Source: JBLIKP01 sp047635375
GTDB lineage: Bacteria; Bacteroidota; Bacteroidia; Sphingobacteriales; Sphingobacteriaceae
Assembly (NCBI GenBank): GCA_047635375.1
Contig: JBLIKP010000048.1
Location: 1 to 18,815, forward strand
Length of the DNA stretch: 18,815 nt
Direction of reading: 5' to 3'
Below, piece by piece: positions 7,425 to 14,425 of this stretch. Numbering within the stretch: the first letter of the stretch is position 1; every line of letters starts with the position of its first letter. The notes beneath the pieces were generated by a model. The model did not search any database. It saw nothing but the letters and a program-made list of their open reading frames with translations, and had not been told where the DNA came from. Position numbers and translations under genes: made by a program.

Positions 7425-8288
7425 TTAATTGTTTCGTAAGGTTAATTCAAATAAATCATCGTCGTCCAAACCGAATTTGTTTTTAGGATCAATCTTGTCA
7501 TTCAAAATATCCTCTAAAAATTGGTGATAAATGGGGAATTTCGGAAGGTTATTATGCCCACCAAATTTTATGGGAAGTAATATTATCCGACTTGGGTCAA
7601 TATTTCGTAATTTTTTACTTGCTGTAATGGGTATTAATCGGTCCTTAGATCCATGAATAATAAAAGTATTGCATTTCACCTTTTGTAAAAAGATGTCTGT
7701 CCTAATATGAAATCTTAGTAATAATCCAATAGGCAGGAGGGGAGCGTATTTTTTTGTGACATTTAAGAAACTGTAATAAGGTGCATCCAATATTAGCTTG
7801 CTGGGATTATTCTTACTTGCCAGTTCTGCAGCAATTCCGGAACCCATTGACCTGCCGTAGATAATTATATTATTCTCAGGAAATTTAAGCTTTACTTTAT
7901 CGTAAACACACTGTGCGTCAGAGAATAAGGTTTTTTCGGTCCGTTTTCCAGTGCTTTTACCAAAACCTCGGTAATCAATCATTACCACGTCAAAATAGTG
8001 CCTTAAAAAATCGACAGCATATTTCCCCCAACCTTTAACGCTTCTGGTGTTTCCGTGGAAATAAAGGATAATTCCCTTAGGATACTCACTATAGAAATGT
8101 AAACCATGTATTGAGGTTTTTCCGTCTATTTCGAAATTCACCTCCCTAAAGGCGCTATCATATTTAAAATGAAAGTCTGGGGATAATTTTTCCGGATGAA
8201 AAAAAAAACTTTCCTGAAAATAATAAATAGCTACGCACACAACGATATAGCCAATTATTACCCATAAATACCAGAGTTGGAATTCCAT
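7425..8288 (-). CDS. Membrane-anchored alpha/beta hydrolase (BEM46/ABHD13-like), first copy
   Basis: A 287-aa serine hydrolase with an N-terminal hydrophobic anchor (residues 4-22: QLWYLWVIIGYIVVCVA), then SFFFHPEKL and YFHGN at 76-80. The triad is Ser147 in GRSMG, Asp216 in HGSKDRLIP and His245 in GGHNNLP. It has a C-terminal tail of about 25 residues, rich in Asp and Lys (DDDD at 275-278), that the neighbouring copy lacks. The anchor should place the catalytic domain on one face of the inner membrane. No promoter of the TAnnTTTG type was found upstream. Esterase, thioesterase or lipase activity is possible; the sequence does not decide. Confidence 0.86.
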   Translation of the reverse strand: MEFQLWYLWVIIGYIVVCVAIYYFQESFFFHPEKLSPDFHFKYDSAFREVNFEIDGKTSIHGLHFYSEYPKGIILYFHGNTRSVKGWGKYAVDFLRHYFDVVMIDYRGFGKSTGKRTEKTLFSDAQCVYDKVKLKFPENNIIIYGRSMGSGIAAELASKNNPSKLILDAPYYSFLNVTKKYAPLLPIGLLLRFHIRTDIFLQKVKCNTFIIHGSKDRLIPITASKKLRNIDPSRIILLPIKFGGHNNLPKFPIYHQFLEDILNDKIDPKNKFGLDDDDLFELTLRNN

Positions 8289-8362
8289 AAAGTCTAAATT
8301 AAAAAAATGGCATTGAAATTGACATATATTAGTTGACTTTAATTTCTACATATAATACTTAA

Positions 8363-8981
8363 ATAAAACCAGCTCAATTTCTCAGCTTAATTTTGGTAAT
8401 AATTTTTATTATTTCAACTTCATTAAGTTCCTATGCAAAGAAAAATGATGACCCTAAGAAAGTTAAGCTTATCGAAAGAGAACTAACTCTTTCAGTAAAT
8501 GTTTATTCTCAAACTGGTTGCCTGACCCAAGATAAGGTTGGCTCACTAGCTAAGTGAACCTATGCTAAGGTATTAAATAACGAGTTCGTTTTATTTGAAA
8601 ATCCAACCAAACAATTTAATTAGTCCGCTTAGAAAGAATGGAACAATCTTTAGGTTAAAACCTAACTGCGACCAATGATATTTTAGTCCATTTTGTAGAG
8701 TACTATACATCTGAATACCAAAGGAATCATCAAAGATTGTTGGTTTTAGTTTTGTGAATAAAAATAAAAAGGGTAAAGATATTTGCTTTGGTTTTTTAGG
8801 AATTGAAGAAAAAAATGGAGCTCTATCAATGGATAAATTTGATGAGATAGAAAACAGTAAGGAGGCAAGTTCAGCCGTTAGAGTTTTAGAAAGCAAGGAA
8901 TGCCAATATGAAGTTTACTCCGAGGATGGATATGTATATGGTGTTTCAAAAATCAATGATTTCTTTAAAAAACGATCTTAA
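8363..8981 (+). pseudogene. Decayed gene for a secreted protein of about 206 codons
   Basis: The frame opens after a TAA at 8360. It reads I-KPAQFLSLILVIIFIISTS, then LSSYAKKNDDPKK: a typical signal peptide, but with ATA at 8363 where ATG would be expected. The frame continues with VKLIERELTLSVNVYSQTGC and is broken by TGA at 8555. After that stop it goes on with TYAKVLNNEFVLFENPTKQF. A +1 frameshift follows somewhere in 8585-8621. The new frame has TGA codons at 8676 and 8712, then stays open to TAA 8979-8981 (EASSAVRVLESKECQYEVYS near the end). An intrinsic terminator follows. A GTG at 8754 could open a 75-aa remnant ORF, and a TTG at 8393 could start a short secreted peptide. The family is not recognised. 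Decay or sequencing error are both possible. Confidence 0.6.
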
Positions 8982-9008
8982 TGGATAATAAAATACTTAA
9001 TTAATGAA

Positions 9009-9036
9009 AAGCCTTCCAGAAATGGGAGGCTTTTTT
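9009..9036 (+). terminator. Rho-independent terminator after the decayed gene
   Basis: AAGCCTTCC (9009-9017) pairs over nine positions (one G-T wobble) with GGGAGGCTT (9024-9032) around an AGAAAT loop, and continues into six T residues (9031-9036). Its plus-strand orientation, 28 bp after the last stop, supports a former plus-strand gene at 8363-8981. Confidence 0.9.
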
Positions 9037-9092
9037 GGTTTATTGTTGTTAATGAAAAAATTGAAAATTACATTAGTAAAAAATAGGATAAT

Positions 9093-9935
9093 ATGAAGCT
9101 TCATGTAATTAATTCAGGACACTTTAAGTTAGACGGAGGCGCTATGTTTGGTGTTGTACCTAAATCTATATGGAATAACCTAAATCCAGCCGACCAAAAC
9201 AATATGTGCAGCTGGGCCACCCGGTGTTTGTTGATAGAAGATGGTGATCGACTAATTCTTATTGATACGGGTATGGGTAACAAGCAGTCAGATAAATTCT
9301 TTGGTTACTACTTTTTGCATGGTAATGACAGCCTGGAGAAATCCTTAGCAACCAAGGGCTTTCACCCTGATGATATTACCGATGTGTTTTTAACTCATCT
9401 TCATTTTGATCATGTAGGAGGGTCAATTAAATGGAATAATGAGAAATCAGGATATCGGCCAGCGTTTAAGAATGCAAAATATTGGAGCAATTCAGACCAT
9501 TGGCAAAGTGCCTTAAACCCGAATCCACGAGAAAAGGCATCGTTTTTAAAGGAAAATATTTTGCCAATTCAGGAGTCTGGGCAGCTTAATTTTTATGATA
9601 AGTCTTCTTCAGATTTGCCGCAGATTTCAGCCATAACGGTAAACGGACATACAGAAGCGCAGATGTTGCCCGTAATTAATTATAAAGACCGTGAAATAAT
9701 TTTCTGTGCCGATTTATTTCCATCGTCCCATCATTTACCTTTGGCTTGGGTGATAGCATACGATGTTCAGCCGCTTTTAACCATGAAAGAGCGCCAAATG
9801 GTTCTTGAGAGAGGGTTTGAAAACAATTCTATCCTGTTTTTTGAGCATGATCCAATAATTGAAAGTGCAACTATTATTCAGACTGAAAAGGGCTATAGAG
9901 TAGGTGATAAGGGGGATTTATCAAGTATTTTGTAA
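9093..9935 (+). CDS. Metallo-beta-lactamase-fold hydrolase (YtnP/AHL-lactonase-like)
   Basis: A 280-aa cytoplasmic enzyme with the full dinuclear metal-binding set: THLHFDHVGG (His102, His104, Asp106, His107), NGHTEAQ (His186), the bridging Asp207 in FCADLFPSSHH, and His252 in FFEHDP. The N-terminal GGAMFGVVPK string and the order of motifs resemble the YtnP / AHL-lactonase / methyl-parathion-hydrolase group. No signal peptide is present. The substrate cannot be told from sequence: lactones and phosphoesters are both known in this group. It is preceded by a terminator and so probably has its own promoter, but no clear TAnnTTTG box was found. The spacing from ATG 9093 to a good start context is normal for the phylum (no Shine-Dalgarno site). 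Confidence 0.88.
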   Translation: MKLHVINSGHFKLDGGAMFGVVPKSIWNNLNPADQNNMCSWATRCLLIEDGDRLILIDTGMGNKQSDKFFGYYFLHGNDSLEKSLATKGFHPDDITDVFLTHLHFDHVGGSIKWNNEKSGYRPAFKNAKYWSNSDHWQSALNPNPREKASFLKENILPIQESGQLNFYDKSSSDLPQISAITVNGHTEAQMLPVINYKDREIIFCADLFPSSHHLPLAWVIAYDVQPLLTMKERQMVLERGFENNSILFFEHDPIIESATIIQTEKGYRVGDKGDLSSIL

Positions 9936-9966
9936 GCTACATATCAAAGCCATAAGATTATTTTGG

Positions 9967-10008
9967 CACTATATTACCTTTTGGTATGCTAATTGCCACT
10001 ATATTACC
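9967..10008 (+). repeat. Tandem 12-bp direct repeat before the 55-aa ORF
   Basis: CACTATATTACC occurs at 9967-9978 and again at 9997-10008, an exact repeat at a 30-bp interval, close to three helical turns. A small hairpin (CAAGG, TCCT loop, CCTTG; 10008-10021) follows at once. The block sits between the hydrolase stop and the 55-aa ORF, where an operator would be expected. Confidence 0.6.
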
Positions 10009-10035
10009 AAGGTCCTCCTTGTAAAATTAACATTT

Positions 10036-10203
10036 ATGGTAAAATCTAAAGAGCAAATAATAATAGATCGCCTTTTGAAAGATTCGTACGATTTATGCTT
10101 TCATGCAATAAAGCAATCAAATCAGGTAATTGAAGACCTGAAGGGCACTCAAGAATTTTTAAAAAAGGCAAAAGGGGATAAATCGTCCGGGTATTTCATA
10201 TAA
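10036..10203 (+). CDS. Small hypothetical protein, 55 aa
   Basis: I do not recognise it. From ATG 10036 it reads MVKSKEQIIIDRLLKDSYDL, then CFHAIKQSNQVIEDLKGTQE and a Lys/Gly-rich end. It is predicted to be mostly helical and charged, with no membrane segment or signal peptide. The frame is open upstream to an ATG at 9904, but that longer version overlaps the hydrolase gene and translates the direct repeat into an unlikely Trp/His-rich stretch, so the short form is preferred. A tandem 12-bp repeat lies 28 bp upstream. The rpoD promoter follows about 40 bp after its stop. Coding status is likely but unproven. Confidence 0.5.
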   Translation: MVKSKEQIIIDRLLKDSYDLCFHAIKQSNQVIEDLKGTQEFLKKAKGDKSSGYFI

Positions 10204-10243
10204 TATTAAATTAATTTATAATGGGCATAACCTTTTCTTAGGT

Positions 10244-10270
10244 TTGTTCGTTACCTTTTATGTATATTTG
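10244..10270 (+). promoter_or_regulatory. rpoD promoter (TTG-16-TAnnTTTG)
   Basis: TTG at 10244-10246 (inside TTTG) and TATATTTG at 10263-10270, an exact -7 consensus, are separated by 16 bp. Transcription should begin about 7 bp downstream, giving a leader of roughly 35 nt before the ATG at 10313. This is the cleanest Bacteroidota-type promoter in the window. Confidence 0.78.
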
Positions 10271-10312
10271 CATCCATTTTTTGATGTAATTTAAAAATAA
10301 TTCAGCTCCAGT

Positions 10313-11176
10313 ATGAGACAACTCAAGATCACCCAATCCATAACCAATCGTGAAAGTCAATCTTTAGATAAGTACTTACATGAAATTGGAAAAGTTGATT
10401 TAATTTCAGCAGAGGAAGAGGTAATCCTGGCCCAAAAAATTAGAGAGGGTGACCAAGCCGCTCTAGAGCGCCTTACAAAAACAAACTTACGTTTCGTAGT
10501 TTCTGTTGCTAAGCAATACCAAAATCAAGGTTTAACACTTGGTGACTTAATTAATGAAGGAAATCTAGGACTTATCAAAGCAGCAAAACGTTTTGATGAA
10601 ACCAAAGGATTTAAATTCATCTCTTACGCGGTATGGTGGATTCGACAATCAATTCTACAAGCAATAGCTGAACAATCACGTATTGTTCGTTTACCACTTA
10701 ACCAGGTTGGATCATTATCAAAAATCAGTAAAGCATTTTCTAAATTAGAGCAGGAATTTGAGCGTGAGCCTTCTCCAGCAGAATTAGCAGAGCTTCTTGA
10801 AACTACAGTTGATAAAGTAGCCGATACCATGAGTAATTCAGGACGTCACGTATCTGTTGACGCACCGTTTGTTCAAGGTGAGGACAATACTTTGTTAGAC
10901 GTACTTGAGAATGGAGACACTCCAGAGACTGATAATATGCTTATTGACGAGTCATTAGGAAAGGAGATTAAGCGAAGTTTATCTACTTTAACGGACCGTG
11001 AAAAAGAAATAATCATCCTTTTCTTCGGAATTGGAACTAACCATAGTTATTCATTAGAAGAAATAGGAGAGCGCTTTAATTTAACACGTGAACGTGTACG
11101 CCAAATTAAGGACAAAGCACTTCAGAAGCTCCGTCAGAGCTCAAGAAGCCGTATCCTGAAATCATATTTAGGTTAA
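10313..11176 (+). CDS. rpoD: Primary sigma factor RpoD (SigA, Bacteroidota type)
   Basis: Housekeeping sigma subunit that directs RNA polymerase to TAnnTTTG promoters. The 287-aa protein starts directly before region 1.2 (DKYLHEIGKVDLISAEEE, 19-36) and has no region 1.1, as known for primary sigma factors of this phylum. Region 2 spans about 50-121, including GDLINEGNLGLIKAAKRFD and the promoter-melting segment YAVWWIRQSILQAIAE. Region 3 covers about 125-200 (PLNQVGSLSKISKAFSKLE). Region 4 ends in the helix-turn-helix SLEEIGERFNLTRERVRQIK (247-266). It has its own promoter and terminator, so it appears monocistronic. Confidence 0.96.
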   Translation: MRQLKITQSITNRESQSLDKYLHEIGKVDLISAEEEVILAQKIREGDQAALERLTKTNLRFVVSVAKQYQNQGLTLGDLINEGNLGLIKAAKRFDETKGFKFISYAVWWIRQSILQAIAEQSRIVRLPLNQVGSLSKISKAFSKLEQEFEREPSPAELAELLETTVDKVADTMSNSGRHVSVDAPFVQGEDNTLLDVLENGDTPETDNMLIDESLGKEIKRSLSTLTDREKEIIILFFGIGTNHSYSLEEIGERFNLTRERVRQIKDKALQKLRQSSRSRILKSYLG

Positions 11177-11197
11177 TTTTTTAAGCCTATCGAATTG

Positions 11198-11249
11198 AAA
11201 GATTGAAATTTAAACCCGTGAATCGGTTATTAGGTTTCAATCTTTTTTT
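11198..11249 (+). terminator. Rho-independent terminator after rpoD
   Basis: AAAGATTGAAA (11198-11208) is perfectly complementary to TTTCAATCTTT (11235-11245), an 11-bp stem with a 26-nt loop, followed by T residues to 11249. The loop is long and the stem AT-rich, but the T-tract is good. It separates rpoD from gap. Confidence 0.8.
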
Positions 11250-11287
11250 ATTTTCGCCAAACATTTAAACCATCAAATTCAACAATA

Positions 11288-12739
11288 ATGGGTAACAACC
11301 AATACGAAACCGAGCTTAGTAGCTGGATTAGTAAAGAGAAATCAGCGATCGAGTTGATTAACATTGTAGGTCAGTTAGCTTATGAGAAATCGGTGGAACT
11401 GATCATCTTCAGAAAGCAATTGTTAAATGCCTCACCTGGAGAGATCTTAAAGCACCACCTTTATGCTAGAAACATTATCCAAAAGGAAATCACAATTGAT
11501 TTAACTTTGGCGCTTTCTATAGCGATCACAAAAATTGAAGTTGCACCATCAAGAATTGATTTAGGTCGTCTTTGTAATGAATGGTACAACGAAGCTTCAA
11601 ACTACAACAATGATCATGATGCATTTGTAGCTGATAAGCTTAAAGACTGTGTAGGTCTTGAAAAAATGGATCTTAAGCCCCGTGATGTAGTTCTTTACGG
11701 ATTTGGTCGAATTGGTCGTCTTGCAGCGCGTGAGTTAATCAACCAAGCTGGAAATGGAAATCAACTTCGCTTCCGTGCAATTGTTACTCGTAGCACAAGC
11801 CCAGAAGATATTAAGAAAAGAGCTGATCTTTTAAGAAATGATTCAATCCACGGTCCTTTCAAAGGTACTATTGTTGAAGATATCGAAAATCAAGCTTTAA
11901 TCATCAACGGACAAACTGTGAAAATGCTTGCAGCAAAAAGTCCAACAGACATTGATTACACCGAATACGGAATTAGCAATGCCCTTGTTATTGATAACAC
12001 TGGTGCATGGAGAGATCGTGAAGGTTTAGGTCAGCATTTAAAAGCCAAAGGAATTGGTCAAGTTTTACTTACCGCTCCTGGAAAAGACGATATTCCAAAT
12101 ATTGTTTATGGTGTTAATGACCATGAGATGAAGAAAGATGAAACTATCCTTTCAGCCGCATCTTGTACAACAAACGCAATTTCTCCAGTTCTTAAAATTA
12201 TTAAAGAACAATACGGAATCATTTCAGGACATATCGAAACCGTTCACGCTTACACTAACGATCAAAACTTAGCTGATAATTTCCACAGCAAGTCTCGTCG
12301 TGGTCGTGCAGCAGCAATGAACATGGTGATTACTGAAACGGGTGCAGCAAAAGCCGTATCTAAGGTTCTACCTGAGTTAGCAGGAATTTTAACCGGTAAT
12401 GCGGTTCGTGTACCTACTCCTGATGTTTCTTTAGCCATCCTTCATCTGAACTTGAAAAAAGAGTCTTCTTTAGAAGAAATTAATGCAAGTCTAAAGTCTG
12501 CTTCTCTTTTCGGAAACATGGTTGATCAAATTGAATTCAGTATTTCAAATGAATTAGTAAGTACTGATATTGTTGGGAATTCTCACGCTTCAGTCGTGGA
12601 TGGTCCAGCAACAATTATGGCTAACGACAAAAAGAGTGTTGTACTTTATGTATGGTACGATAACGAATATGGATATACTCGCCAAGTAATTCGCGTTGCG
12701 AAAAAAGCTTCTGGAGTACGCCGTTTACGTTATTATTAG
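11288..12739 (+). CDS. gap: Glyceraldehyde-3-phosphate dehydrogenase with N-terminal extension
   Basis: Oxidises glyceraldehyde-3-phosphate to 1,3-bisphosphoglycerate, or the reverse in gluconeogenesis. The 483-aa protein is about 130 residues longer than usual GAPDH. The extra N-terminal part (1-130) is mostly helical and of no known domain. The Rossmann domain starts at 132 with VVLYGFGRIGRLAARELI (GFGRIGR at 138-144). Catalytic Cys293 (SAASCTTNAISP) and His320 (ETVHAYTND) keep the canonical 27-residue spacing. The C-terminus WYDNEYGYTRQVIRVAKK is typical. The Asp that normally fixes NAD (after beta-2) is replaced within FRAIVTRST, so NADP use is possible. It lies between two terminators and is probably transcribed alone. 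A partial -7 box (TATTTTCG, 11249-11256) is a weak promoter candidate. Confidence 0.93.
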   Translation: MGNNQYETELSSWISKEKSAIELINIVGQLAYEKSVELIIFRKQLLNASPGEILKHHLYARNIIQKEITIDLTLALSIAITKIEVAPSRIDLGRLCNEWYNEASNYNNDHDAFVADKLKDCVGLEKMDLKPRDVVLYGFGRIGRLAARELINQAGNGNQLRFRAIVTRSTSPEDIKKRADLLRNDSIHGPFKGTIVEDIENQALIINGQTVKMLAAKSPTDIDYTEYGISNALVIDNTGAWRDREGLGQHLKAKGIGQVLLTAPGKDDIPNIVYGVNDHEMKKDETILSAASCTTNAISPVLKIIKEQYGIISGHIETVHAYTNDQNLADNFHSKSRRGRAAAMNMVITETGAAKAVSKVLPELAGILTGNAVRVPTPDVSLAILHLNLKKESSLEEINASLKSASLFGNMVDQIEFSISNELVSTDIVGNSHASVVDGPATIMANDKKSVVLYVWYDNEYGYTRQVIRVAKKASGVRRLRYY

Positions 12740-12760
12740 TAGATAAATAATTAAAAATTG

Positions 12761-12790
12761 AAGGGGGTCGTTTACGTCTCCCTTTTTTTT
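12761..12790 (+). terminator. Rho-independent terminator after gap
   Basis: AAGGGGG (12761-12767) pairs with CTCCCTT (12778-12784), with one G-T wobble. A small inner CG/CG stem sits around TTTA, and eight T residues (12783-12790) follow. Confidence 0.92.
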
Positions 12791-12826
12791 GTTTAAAAGT
12801 TTAAATTAGACACCACTTTTTGCTTA

Positions 12827-12854
12827 TTGAAAGGTTCAAAAAAACGTATCTTTG
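12827..12854 (+). promoter_or_regulatory. guaA promoter (TTG-17-TAnnTTTG), nearly touching the ATG
   Basis: TTG at 12827-12829, a 17-bp spacer and TATCTTTG at 12847-12854, an exact consensus -7 box. Only CCGC separates this box from the guaA ATG at 12859. With initiation about 5-8 bp past the box, the transcript would start on or beside the ATG, i.e. a leaderless or near-leaderless mRNA. Confidence 0.75.
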
Positions 12855-12858
12855 CCGC

Positions 12859-14385
12859 ATGACAGAAAAAATCATAATCCTGGATTTTGGGTCTCAGTAC
12901 ACCCAGCTTATTGCTAGAAGAGTAAGAGAGCACCACGTTTATTGTGAAATTCACCCTTACAACAACATTCCAGCGATGGATGAGTCGGTACAGGGAATTA
13001 TTCTATCTGGAAGTCCACACTCTGTTCGTGAAGAAAACCATCCTGATATTGATCTTTCTGCATTTAAAAATCTACCGATTCTTGGGGTTTGTTATGGCGC
13101 CCAATACTTAGCACAAAAAGGTGGTGGTAAGGTTGAGGCTTCAAGCACAAGAGAATATGGAAGAGCTAACCTAAAGTATGTGAATTCTGAGAATCCGCTT
13201 TTAGCGAATATTCACACAGATTCCCAAGTTTGGATGTCGCATGCCGATACAATAAAGGTATTAGGTGAAGGCTACGAAGTTATTGCAAGTACTGAGCATG
13301 TAGAAGTAGCGGCGTACCAAATTCAAGGAACTCAAACATACGGAATTCAATTTCACCCTGAGGTTACACATACCTTAGAAGGAAAGCAACTTGTGAAGAA
13401 TTTCGTGGTTGATATTTGCGGATGTAAACAAGATTGGACTCCACTTTCATTCATTGAAGAAACTATTTCTGAACTAAAAACTCGAATAGGTACTGATAAA
13501 GTAGTTTTAGGTCTTTCGGGAGGTGTTGACAGCACCGTTGCTGCAATCTTATTACATAAAGCAATTGGTGAAAACCTACATTGTATATTTGTTGATAACG
13601 GTTTATTACGTAAAAATGAATTTACCGAAGTTTTAGACTCATACCAGCATATGGGTTTAAACGTTAAAGGCGTCGAAGCTGGAGACCGTTTCCTTGATGC
13701 CTTAAAGGGTATTTCTGACCCTGAAGAGAAAAGAAAAGCGATTGGACGTGTGTTTATTGAAGTGTTTGACGATGAGTCTCATTTGATTGATAACGTTAAA
13801 TGGTTAGGTCAGGGTACAATTTACCCAGATGTGATTGAATCGATAAGTGTAAAGGGTCCATCAGCAACCATTAAATCTCATCATAATGTGGGTGGATTAC
13901 CTGACTTTATGAAATTGGAAGTTGTTGAGCCATTAAGACTTTTGTTTAAAGACGAAGTAAGGGTAGTTGGTGCCGCTCTGGGCATTGATCCTAAAATATT
14001 AGGGAGACACCCATTCCCTGGTCCGGGATTGGCAATCAGAATCTTAGGAGATATTACGCCAGAAAAAATTGCTATTTTGCAAGAAGCTGATTCCATTTTT
14101 ATTAATGGATTAAAAACCTCAGGAATCTATGACAGGGTTTGGCAGGCAGGAACAATTTTATTGCCCGTTCAAAGTGTAGGGGTAATGGGAGATGAAAGAA
14201 CCTACGAGCAGGTTGTAGCCTTACGCGCCGTTGAAAGTGTAGATGGGATGACCGCCGATTGGTGTGATTTAGGACACTCTTTTCTTGCCAAAGTTTCTAA
14301 CGATATAATTAACAAGGTAAAAGGGGTCAATAGGGTTGTTTATGATATCAGCTCAAAACCACCAGCAACAATTGAGTGGGAATAA
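12859..14385 (+). CDS. guaA: GMP synthase (glutamine-hydrolysing)
   Basis: Amidates XMP to GMP with glutamine and ATP, the last step of GMP synthesis. The 508-aa protein has an N-terminal class I glutamine amidotransferase domain with triad Cys78 (GVCYGAQ), His166 and Glu168 (QFHPEVTH). An ATP-pyrophosphatase domain follows with the PP-loop LSGGVDST (219-226). The C-terminal dimerisation domain contains GRHPFPGPGLAIR and ends in KPPATIEWE. The frame is open from an ATG at 12820, but those 13 extra residues lie across the promoter and do not match the family; MTEKIIILDFGSQYTQLIAR is the standard N-terminus, so ATG 12859 is chosen. A lipoprotein gene follows after 40 bp. Confidence 0.98.
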   Translation: MTEKIIILDFGSQYTQLIARRVREHHVYCEIHPYNNIPAMDESVQGIILSGSPHSVREENHPDIDLSAFKNLPILGVCYGAQYLAQKGGGKVEASSTREYGRANLKYVNSENPLLANIHTDSQVWMSHADTIKVLGEGYEVIASTEHVEVAAYQIQGTQTYGIQFHPEVTHTLEGKQLVKNFVVDICGCKQDWTPLSFIEETISELKTRIGTDKVVLGLSGGVDSTVAAILLHKAIGENLHCIFVDNGLLRKNEFTEVLDSYQHMGLNVKGVEAGDRFLDALKGISDPEEKRKAIGRVFIEVFDDESHLIDNVKWLGQGTIYPDVIESISVKGPSATIKSHHNVGGLPDFMKLEVVEPLRLLFKDEVRVVGAALGIDPKILGRHPFPGPGLAIRILGDITPEKIAILQEADSIFINGLKTSGIYDRVWQAGTILLPVQSVGVMGDERTYEQVVALRAVESVDGMTADWCDLGHSFLAKVSNDIINKVKGVNRVVYDISSKPPATIEWE

Positions 14386-14425
14386 TTAATTTCACCACAT
14401 CAATGTTAATAAACCAACATCCTTA

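Noticed and set aside
8319..8356. E. coli-like TTGACA/TTGACT and TATAAT before the decayed gene
   Set aside because: Spacings are 26 and 12 bp, neither suitable, and this phylum's sigma factor recognises a different consensus.
8555..8714. TGA recoding (Trp or selenocysteine) in the broken gene
   Set aside because: TGA ends the methyltransferase gene here, Trp elsewhere is TGG, a frameshift is also present, and no SECIS-like element was seen.
8591..8896. Minus-strand ORF of 101 aa in the gene-free stretch
   Set aside because: Low-complexity, Phe/Leu/Ser-rich translation antisense to the decayed gene; no start context or terminator on that strand.
9904..10035. Upstream extension of the 55-aa ORF to an ATG at 9904 (99 aa)
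   Set aside because: It overlaps the hydrolase gene by 32 bp and translates the direct repeat into an unlikely Trp/His/Tyr-rich stretch.
12820..12858. ATG 13 codons upstream of guaA
   Set aside because: The stretch carries the promoter boxes, and the encoded residues do not belong to the GuaA family N-terminus.
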